Shown here one piece after another: positions 37,204 to 49,200 of a DNA stretch of 64,000 nt. The first letter of the stretch is position 1; each line of letters starts with the position of its first letter. The notes below the pieces were generated by a model, which did no database searches, was not told the origin of the DNA, and saw only the letters and a program-made list of their open reading frames with translations. The stretch comes from Bugula neritina (lineage: Eukaryota; Bryozoa; Gymnolaemata; Cheilostomatida; Bugulidae), in the NCBI GenBank assembly GCA_964035545.1, contig OZ037765.1, positions 34,733,504 to 34,797,503 of the forward strand. Reading direction: 5' to 3'. The position numbers and the translations under genes were made by a program.

Positions 37204-40200
37204 CAGTGGTTAATACATAATATTTATATATTACAGTGGTTAATATACTCGTATGATATTTATATGGGTAGTACAGTTGCTGAGAATAATTAGAAGGTGC
37301 TGTTATCTTTAACATATAATATATACTATAGAGTGTAGAGTATATACTATAGAGTATAGAGAGAGTACAGAGTATAGAGTATATACTATAGAGTATAGGG
37401 TATAGAGTATAGAGTGTAGAGTATATACTATAGAGTGTAGAGTATATACTATAGAGTATAGCGAGAGTACAGAGTATAGAGTATATACTATAGAGTATAG
37501 GGTATAGAGTATAGAGTGTAGAGTATATACTATAGAGTGTAGAGTATATACTATAGAGTATAGAGAGAGTACAGAGTATAGAGAGATATAAATTAATAGA
37601 ATGATGGGAGATAATTGGCTTGTAACATAATTTGCTATCACTTGGAGGTCTATCAAGAAGCACTTGAAACTGTGAAATGTAAACAAGAGGGTCTGGGTGA
37701 GCTGTGTTCACATGTGTGCTATGTTGGACGCACAGGCCTGCTCTGTGTATGCTCTGTGTGTACTCTGTGTGACAGGCATTGTCACAAGTGTCTCCTAATT
37801 ACCTCTATTTACTGATAAAACGGGTAAATAAGTTGTTAAACAGCTTGTTGGTTATCTCAGCCTACTCGTAGACCAACTCTGCCCCCTTGTTTCACCTGAA
37901 CCAACAATATCCCCTGTCAGCCCTCACCCTACCCTACCTCAGCATGGCTGTCTGTAGAATCTCTACACAACACACCTTCCTGTAGAATCTCTACACAACA
38001 CACCTTCCTGTAGAATCTCTACACAACACACCTTCCTGTAGAATCTCTACACAACACACCTTCCTGTAGAAAGTCTACACAACACACCTTCCTGTAGAAA
38101 GTCTGTATGGCCGGGTCCAACTCCTCGGGTACTGCGGGTCTGCAAGGAACCAACTTGACAGGGTCAGGCAGACTCAGGATCTCTCCGTCTTCACCAAACC
38201 AGCCCTTGCCCTGCAGAAGACAGTGTGACCATTCAGTACCACACCTAGGTGGCTACAGGATATAGTAGTGTGACCATTCAGTACCACACCAAGGTGGCTA
38301 CAGGATATAGTAGTGTGGCCGTTCAGTGCTACACCGACGTGGTTACAGGAAGTAGTTTTACCTGCTGGTCGGGTTCATTGAGAAGTCTATTCTCCATCTT
38401 GAATCTCTCTTGAGCCATCACCATCGGCTTCCTGCCAACGTACAGTCCCTCCTCGGCCAAGTCCCGCGCCTCGCTCTCCTCACTTATCTTGTCCGACACC
38501 GCAACTAACCAATCAGAACAAAACAACTTTATTCACAACAACCAACCAAATGTCACGTGAGATCAGATACAAGGGGGCAGAGAGTGAACGGGAGGATGGA
38601 GAGGAAGTATCGGGGTTGAATTATGGGCCGTCATGTGTGAAGAGATAATCTTACTTCTCACTGAGACAATCAACGAGTCCAATACACCCTAAACTCTCTG
38701 TGCAAGAAGCACCAATAACACGCCGTGTTTCATACGAGAGTTGCTTGCAAGCAGACGTCTGTTTAATGGAGGAAATAATTGAATAGAGAGAGATGTTCAG
38801 CAGAGGAGAAAGTCCTTTGATAGCAGACTTTGATGAGAGTGTAGAGCCTGCAGCTAGGAGGGCGTCTGTGACCAGGTAGACCGATATTCAGGTAGAACTA
38901 CTGTCACTATTACAAATGTTAATCAATAGAGTAGCGGCAGCGGCAGCAGACAGCCGAGGGCAAGGTCAGCAGTCTGCTAGTTGTAGGAGACGATTCCCAG
39001 GCTGCCTTAACTAATAGAGGAGACCTTCTAGTAACCCTGCGTCTGTTAGACTTCTAGTAACCCTGCGTCTGTTAGACTTCTAGTAACCCTGCGTCTGTTA
39101 GACTTCTAGTAACCCTGCGTCTGTTAGACTTCTAGTAACCCTGCGTCTGTTAGACTTCTAGTAACCCTGCGTCTGTTAGACTTCTAGTAACCCTGCGTCT
39201 GTTAGACTTCTAGTAACCCTGCGTCTGTTAGACTTTAAATATGTTCCTGTATTATATTATACACTGTAGTATATAATACTGTATTATATTATACACTGTA
39301 GTATATAATACTGTAGTATATTATACACTGTAGTATATAATACTGTAGTATATTATAGACAGGTGTATATAACACCGTATTATATTATACACTGGTGTAT
39401 ATAATACCGTACCACACAACATGTTCAGTGTATTGTATATTTCATTAGATATCTAGTAGCATTAAGAACCGTGAAATGAAGTCCACAATATGGGACACTA
39501 GCAGAGTATTATATAAAGTTATATAATACTTGAATAAACAGCCTAGCCTGTCTGCACAGTAGAATATATGGATATTGTGTAACACATTACGTTGGCTACC
39601 TGGAGCTGATGACGGAACGTAGAACTGTTTCCTCTCGTCTGCTATTTTCTGCTGACTCGGGATGTACTCAGCCCCCGACATGAACCACAAGCCCGACTCC
39701 AGGTCCTCAGTCTCTGAGTTATACACCACAAACATATGACAACAACATTAAATAGTTAAAATACTTGGCTATTTGATAAAGAGCTACAACTAGCAATAAA
39801 TCAAAGAGACGTTCACCAGACCTCCTGGAGTCTAACAGAAATGTTACACAAGTCATGACTAGTAACCAATCAAATCAATGGTGATACTCCTTTGATCTGC
39901 GCATAGCTCAACACAATGTAGTCAACAATTAAAAGTAAAGCAGTGTCAAAAATTAGTTGAAGAGATAAATAAATTGCATTAATACTAAATGATGGGAGAG
40001 CATAAAGCAATGGTTATTTCTCCACTTGAAAGAGTCAGTATTGATATAAATCAATAATCAGTCAGACTCGCTAAATGATAGATGACTCGCTAACAGCCAA
40101 AATACTTGGAAACAAAATAAAACTACAAGAATGTGTTGCAACAAGACGGGAGAGTTGGCAGAAGAGAGAGAGAGTTTCCTTACACTACACTGTACACTGT

Positions 40201-43200
40201 ATTCACCCTGTGCTAGGTGTTAGATTAGTAGCTGTATATTACACTGTATTCACCCTGTGCTATCTGTTTTAGAATATCACAAGAGTTCTGATTGGAGGAG
40301 AGAAGTTACAGCAGACGTACCTCCCATATACTTACTATACACTTACCATATAGCTAGCAGGTGAGTTATATAGCTTAATATTCTCTTTATAATGTATATC
40401 TACACTACATATATCTACACTATATATATATCTACACTATATATATCTACACTATATATATCTACACTATATATATTTACACTACATATATATACACTAC
40501 ATATATCTACACTATATATATCTACACTATATATATCTACACTATATATATTTACACTACATATATCTACACTATATATATCTACACTACATATATCTAC
40601 ACTACATATATCTACACTACATATATCTACACTACATATATATACACTATATATATTTACACTACATATATATACACTATATATATCTACACTATATATA
40701 TCTACACTATATATATCTACACTATATATATCTACATTATATATAAACTATACATAAACTATACACACAACACATACTATATATATATGATAAACATATT
40801 TATAATATATAAGATATATGTTACTAAGTAAAATAAATAATTAAACATTTAAATAGAGTAATTAGAGAACACGTCTACAGTAATGAATACAAAGCATAGG
40901 GTGTTGCAGCAACACTTAGAATATAGGCCAATTACCATGATGGTTATTAGAGTAATGATTAGAATAGAGATGACCATCCTGTGTCCCCTAATCATCATTA
41001 ACACTGTTATACCAGACAATGAAAGCTAAATTTAGACTACTCAGAAATCCCATTCAACTCTGTACAGAAATACACAGTAGTATAAAATAACATACACTTA
41101 CCTTTAGGTACATGACATACACTTACCTTTAGGTACATAACACACACCTTTAGGTACATGACATACACTCACCTTTAGGTACATGACATACACTTACCTT
41201 TAGGTACATGACATACACTTACCTTTAGGTACATAACATACACTTACCTTTAGGTACATGACACACACACACCTTTAGGTACATATCATACACCTTTAGG
41301 TACACGACATACACTTACCTTTAGGTACATGACATACACTTACCTTTAGGTACATGACATACACTTACCTTTAGGTACATGACATACACTTACCTTTAGG
41401 TACATGACATACACTTACCTTTAGGTACATGACATACACTTACCTTTAGGTACATATCATACACCTTTAGGTACATATCACACACTTACCTTTAGGTACA
41501 TGACATACACTTACCTTTAGGTACATAACACACACCTTTAGGTACATGACACACACTTACCTTTAGGTATAAGCCGACTTGTGTCTGCAGCTGTATCTAT
41601 ATCCTTATCTTCGTCCTGAAATATTTCAACTCCATAAATTAAGAACTTTAGTAAGAGAGTGCAGATGAGGCAGCTATAAGGAAACAGTAATTAATAAATC
41701 ATGGATATAGTCTAATATCATCATAGCATAGCGGGTGGGTAGAGTCTCAATCTGAGACACTTAGTCTATATCTGGTGAGAATATTGGCTGAGTCATGTTA
41801 CCTCCAGTCCCTGCTGCTGCTCGGCAGACGTGCTTGCAGCCGGCGCTGCCGCGGGAGTCAGCGAGGCGCGACGTTGAGCATCTAGCTTGAAGCCGGCTTT
41901 CATGGCTGACGTTCTCTTCTCATCCTCCTCCCCTTCATCGTCAAACGTGTTGGTGAAGAACTCAAACTGTTCCTCTCTACTCGGCATCAGCTAAATACAC
42001 CAATCAGAAGATGTGAAGCTATGAACCGACCAATTACAAAGTCCGGTACAAGACATGAGCTAGACTGACCAACCAAAGGGCTGGGGACAACCCAACGCAC
42101 AGTATGAGCCAATAACAGAGCTTCTACCAACCTCGTTCTTTGTCTTATCAGCCGCCTTCTTCCACTTGCTTCTCATCTCCTGACTGCGGGAGAGCTGCTC
42201 CTCCACTTCCTGTTGCTCCTTGCTCAGCGCCCCCTCGTCAAACCTCGTCAGAGTGGCCGGTCTGTCTCTCCGCCCCTTGAGGGTGCGCTGGGGGTGTGCT
42301 GCCTCGTCTCTCTCCCTCGCTGCCTCCATCTTACCCTGCATAACACCACTCACTCACTCAGTGACTCACTCAACACACTCAGCTTCAAGTCAACTGGCTT
42401 CAGCTGCACTGGAATTCATATGAAACACTCAGGAAGCTAATTCTTGGTAATTCCACCAAATGGAATATTTACCACTCTAACCTGCACAGCATGCAATGAT
42501 GTCTAACTTACACAAACTCTTAGTGATTGACAATGTGCATTGATGTCTACACAGATAGGTAGGAGTTGAAGGTCAGCGCATACTGTGTTCATTACGCTGC
42601 CACAATCTAGCCCACCTACCCTACACCTACCCTACACATATTTCAACACCCACCACACTCTAGCAAAGCTAATCAAAGCCAGCCAGCGTAGTAAACCAGC
42701 CTCCTTAACTCTGCCATAATTCAGACCTACTTCAAACAGTCAGTTATAAATTCAGATTTACAATCAAATCACCTTTAATTATATACCTGTGAAGCAGTTA
42801 AGTATATTTCGTTGATATAAAATGTCAATTAGAAAGATAATTTGAAAGTTGCACAATTTTTATGGCTAGTTTCAGGGCCCACTCGCCATCTACGGGTAAT
42901 AAATGATATATTAAGCCTTGTGCATCACGCAGAAACACCATTGATGCCATTCAGAGTAAACTTGAAGACAGAAACACCATTGATGCCATTCAGAGTAAAC
43001 TTGAAGACAGAAAGCGTGTAGAACTGTGTATATAGAGTAAACTGCTAGGTGAATAGATTAGCTAGGTCTCACCTTGATTCCTGACTGAACTTTGCTCCTC
43101 AGCTTCTCTCTCAGAGAGTTGAAACCTTCTGTACTTCTCCTCAACGACCCTGGGAGAAAGAGAGAGCAGTTTCACTTTGACTGGGGGATAGAAAGTGTAG

Positions 43201-46200
43201 TTTCACTTTGACTGGGGGATAGAAAGTGTAGTTTCACTTTGACTGAGGGATAGAAAGAGTAGTTTCACTTTGACTGAGTGATAGAAAGTGTAGTTTCACT
43301 TTGACTGAGTGATAGAAAGTGTAGTTTCACTTTGACTGAGTGGCAGAAAGTGTAGTTTCAGTTTGACTGAGTGGCAGAAAGTGTAGTTTCACTTTGACTG
43401 AGTGACAGAAAGTGTAGTTTCAGTTTGACTGAGTGACAGAAAGTGTAGTTTCAGTTTGACTGAGTGACAGAGAGTGTAGTGTAATAGCATATCGTAAGAT
43501 ACAATAGTCTTATGCAATGAAACTAATCAACAGCCTAAACAATATCAAACAAATGTCATTTTCCAAAGTGTTATAAATAGACACATTCATGACTGATGCC
43601 AAATTGCCAACATAAACTAATGACTGAAATAGATGTAACCATGACAACAGCTGTCATGGCCGCTATAGAAGTTATGTATAAGATAGCGTAGCAGAACCCC
43701 ACAGAGCTGCATATTAATTGGAGTATAATGATTTCTTGTTTTGGTACATGGGGTAGTGACGCCATAGCCACAGCTAGCACCAAGAGGGAATGTAATAGGA
43801 ATAACACAACAGGATTCATCAGCCAAGAATAGCTTCTTCTAATCAATAAAGTTTAATATTAAATGAACAAGTGTGTACACACTATAGAATAGAGTTGAGT
43901 AACAATATCTGGTAATACGTGACTGCGTGCAACATTCACTAAGGTTACAGAGATCACCAACGTAGCAGGGGGCAATGTCACATTATCAACAGTCCAGATC
44001 TGAGTATTACACTCACTAATATCCCAAATAGTGCAGACTTAGTCACACTAATATAGATGAGATAGGACATCAAATAGTGCAGACTTAGTCACACTAATAT
44101 AGATGAGATAGGACATCAAATAGTGCAGACTTAGTCACACTAATATAGATGAGATAGGACATCAAATAGTGCAGACTTAGTCACACTAATATAGATGAGA
44201 TAGGACATCAAATAGTGCAGACTTAGTCACACTAATATAGATGAGATAGGACATCAAATAGTGCAGACTTAGTCACACTAATATAGATGAGATAGGACAT
44301 CAAATAGTGCAGACTTAGTCACACTAATATAGATGAGATAGGACATCAAATAGACCAGCTCTCTTAATCCACAATTATTTTTATTTTTATATGCAGAGTT
44401 AGCTGTAAAGAATAGCACTAGATTGAAATGCATCTCCCTAGATAATAGCTAGATTACCAGGGATTGGTAGAACAGCCGCTGTATGGGCACGTTGAGATAA
44501 TATCTACTCTAAAGTAGTTCAGCCAATCATAGAATGGCAGCTCACCTTGAGATGCTAAAAGCTGACTGCTGCCGGCCTCCTCCACCTTATCGGCAGCGAC
44601 AGGGCCATCAGCTGTCTCCGTCTGCTCCTCCTCAACCACCTCCGTGTCGGGGAAGCGTCGCACTTTGTCAAACGACTTCTTGCGGGCAGATCGTATTTCG
44701 GCAGCTACATCGGTGGTGGCGGTGCGCAAGGAGCGGCTGAGCTGCAGCATATAGTACCTACACTGCTGTACTTACTTTAATACTTACTTACTCCTTGAAC
44801 AGGAGCTTTGCTTCTTCACTTACTTACTTTTTATAACATCTAAATAACCCGTAGCCCACTTACTTCCTAGAACTTACTTCTAGTTTGGAACTTACTTCTA
44901 GTTTAGAACTTACTTCTACTTTGGAACTTACTTCTAGTTTGGAACTTACTTTCTGATGCATGTATTAGTGGAAAGTTTTGTCTTCAATGAATCCATCGCT
45001 GTTTACTAATATTTAAAAATTTCAATTCTAGTACTACTGCTACTACTACTACTATTACTACTACTACTAATACCACTACCACTACCACTACTACTACTAC
45101 CACTACCACTACTACTAAGTACCTCCTTTTTCTTTTCTGTTCGCCTATTTTCAAGTTCCTGAACCATCCCATCAGCTCTGTCCACATCCTCTAACATCTG
45201 CAAATTAGCATGTCAAGTACTAAGGCTAACATAAGTACTGTACTGAGAATATCAAGTGCTAAGTAAAGTGAGAGAACATATTATCTGTATATTCTTTCAC
45301 CAGCACCAGCTCTAGAGTATAACGTGTTTATAACACTGAATGCCACTACTGTAACTCATACCACTATTGTAACTGTTACTATAACTGTTACTATAACTGT
45401 TACTATAACTAACACTGTAACTGACACTATAACTGACACTGTAACTGACACTATAACTGACACTATAACTGACACTGTAACTAACACTCACCCTGACACC
45501 TGGTTGATGCCGAGCAGAAGTCGTCTCCTCCATGGCAGCAGCCTACAACACCGACAAACTTGTGATAGCCCGTCCCGTCACCCCTTACTGAGCTTTGTCT
45601 TACAGTGAACACAGTCTAAGCTTTGTCTTACAGTGAACACAGTCTAAGCTTTGTCTTACAGTGAACACAGTCATCTACTTGCTTCTAGTAGCTTTCAATT
45701 CAAAAAACCTCAGCAATGTCCGTATTTCTACACAATTATATACCCTAGCAGTAGACAAGTAGTCTAGCAGGTAAAACCTGAGATCAGGTTGCACTAGAAA
45801 GAGTTAATTATTTAGTTTGTTTTTTTAACATTTAATTTTTATTTTCCTTTCTTTTAAATATTAATATCATTTCTCTATTTGACATTCCAGCTGGGTAGTG
45901 TACTATATTATTTGTAATATAACATAATGATGTACTATATTACTGATAATATAATATAACAGTACAGTAAATTACTTATAACATATTAGTATGGTAGTGT
46001 ATAATACACATTTATAATAGAGTATTATACTACATTATTTATAATACAGTATGGCAACATATTATATCAATTATAACATAATAGTATATTTCATTATAAA
46101 TATCAAGAGAGTTAACAGGCACTAAAGGAACAAGTGTCTACAAATATAACTGGCAATCAAATAATTTAGTTTCAGATCACTGTCAGCAAGCTAAATATAG

Positions 46201-49200
46201 TTACTGCTTGCGTAGAATCTATATTTAGAAGTCCTAATAATTTGTTTAGATGTAAATTCAAACTAACATCTAAAAGAAAAGTATATCTATAAAACGGAAC
46301 TGTGCAAACCCTTTGCTAACTGTAATTGTTAATAGAATTTTCATGGTTGCGAAGATAAGATCAATTATCGTTGTAACACTTGAGGCGTGACGTTATGCAG
46401 TCAATTTGGAGACTCTTAGAATATGCAAATGCAGAGAAGGTGGTGCTAGAGCTGAGTAAATCTTAAGGTATACTCTGTGATTTATAGTTCTTAGCTGTTA
46501 GAACATGCGCTAATTAACACCTACAACTCTCGTGTCAACAAACGTCACAAGAATTAGAAAAAGTGCAACTTAAAGGCACAAGCAATGATTGCAGTCACTT
46601 ATCCACTTGATATTAGAGTTGATGAAGTAGTACTTGTGTATTATTAAGTGGAGTTGGCATAAACGTCACATCTCTAATCTTCCTACCTATTGTTGGTTAA
46701 TACTGATTCTTAATAATTAACAAATGCCACTGAATTGTCACTCATAGTGATGCAGTTAAGTTAGCCAGGCTTCGGATTGGGCGGTTTGCAATGAATTTAC
46801 TTTCAAACAGCAGCTTAGCTCAGCAAAGTAAATTAAAGCGCGAGAATAAAATTCTACGAATATGTTTTTATAAAATTGGTACCAAATTCATTTACCATTA
46901 CCAACTGGTAACAAAAATCAGTCTCATAGATATCAGACATTTCAAGCCAGGGAAGGACAAAATAGTCGGAAATACTATAAAGTATATACTTAGTATTGGC
47001 TACCAGCTGAAAGTAAATTAAAACTTTAATGAATTAGGAGTGATTTCTATGAAAGTTATAAAAAATATATGTATATGGCACTAACATATAAATAATAATA
47101 TATTACTGTAGATTATCTTTGTATATGTGATGCGACACAATATATTACTGGATGTTATTTGTGTACATGTGCAGTGTGATATGTTATAATATATTACTGG
47201 ATGTTATTTGTGTACATGTGCAGTGTGATATGTTATAATATATTACTGGATATTATTTGTGTACATGTGCAGTGTGATATGTCATAATATATTACCGGAT
47301 ATTATTTGTGTACATGTGCAGTGTGATATGTTATGCTATGCAGCAACAAGTGCATGATTACTCAACGAATTTCCTTCCCTATTGTTAACTGACAGCTATC
47401 TGCATTTAATTCATGTTTCCCTGTGACCTGTAAACTATGTATTTACTATAACACTACACTGAGTAGTTTATACCGTTATAACACTACACTGTGTAGTTTA
47501 TACAGTTATAACACTACACTGTGTAGTTTATACAGTTATAACACTACACTGTGTAGTTTATACAGTTATAACACTACACTGGGTAGTTCATACAGTTATA
47601 ACACTACACTGTGTAGTTTATACAGTTATAACACTACACTGTGTAGTTTATACAGTTATAACACTACAGTGTGTAGTTTATACAGTTATAACACTACACT
47701 GGCTAGTTTATACAGTTATAACACTACACAGAGTAGTTTATACAGTTATAACACTACACAGAGTAGTTTATACAGTTATAACACTACACTGTGTAGTTTA
47801 TACAGTTATAACACTACACTGAGTAGCTACAGCCATCAAACATTATAGTTTTAAAAATAAGTATTTCCCAAAGGCATTATTTTATTAATAGTAAGATAGG
47901 AAAGACAAATAGTGACTGTATTTACTATATTATACTATAGTAATATATTATACTGTATATTATATTATACTGTATATTATATCATACAGTAGTATTATAT
48001 CATACAGTAGTATTATATCATACTGTAGTATTATATCATACTGTAGTATTGTATCATACAGCATAGTGTATCACTCTGTAGTATTGTATCACGTGCAATG
48101 AGTTGTAATTACCTCATTGTAATGCAAGTGCCTTGTAACACAAAAAAAGAAAATCTTGCATAAAGTATTTAATTTTGAAAATTAAATACAGCTGGCTACA
48201 CATAAATACATTACATACAATATATATACATTATATACAGAGTAAGTGACTCAATGTTATTGCCTAGCCTAACTGTTTAACACTAAACTGATGTCCCTGC
48301 AAAAAATATAAATGCAGCAGAAATTCTCAGCAAATTGCAGTGCAATCTGACATCATTGCTGTAAATTACGTTAACTTATGTCACGCAGTTTATTAATACC
48401 TTCCGAATATTAGTATATACTGTATGTAATATTATATATACTGTATATTATTATATAGTGTATATTATTATATAGTGTATATTATTATTACATTATGTAT
48501 ATTATTATATAATCTATATTATTATATATTGTAATATTGTATATTATTATATACTGTATATTATTATATACTGTATATTATTATATACTGTATATTATTA
48601 TATACTGTATATTATTATATACTGTATATTATTATATACTGTATAATATTATATACTGTATAATATTATATACTGTATATTATTATATACTGTATATTAT
48701 TATATACTGTATAATATTATATACTGTACATAGTATTATATAAATTCTGTCAACGTATACACTACATATACACTACATATACACTACATATGTGACCCCA
48801 AACCCCCAGGTACTAATAAACAAGCAATCTGAAAAGTTTTCTCAACACTAAAGTGTTGTTTAGTTATTTTTCTAAGCAACAGCCGGCAGCCACATAGATG
48901 ACCCCCTATGAACCCCCAACACACCCCCAGGCTGCTTGAGAGTGAAAAGGTTATACCCATGTTGAGTTGGGAGAGGCAGCGGTCTGGCTGAGGTCAGCGG
49001 CTGTCTCCTGGGTGTCCTGCATGGCTCTCCTACGCTGCCTCATTCTCTCCAGCACATCCCTGCGTCAGCAACATACACTGATACACTTACACATATACTA
49101 TAATATTACTAGATAATATATATTACATATATACTATAATATTACTAGATAATATATATTACACATATACTATAATATTACTAGATAGTATATATTACAC

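Noticed and set aside
43571-43846. 91-residue hydrophobic minus-strand frame
   Set aside because: Lies within CC2D2A intron 5, overlaps another equally open frame, and shows no family resemblance; likely chance.
48790-48830. TA followed by TGTGACC and CAAACC, resembling the transposon end at 18451
   Set aside because: No matching opposite end was found nearby, so a second copy is not supported.
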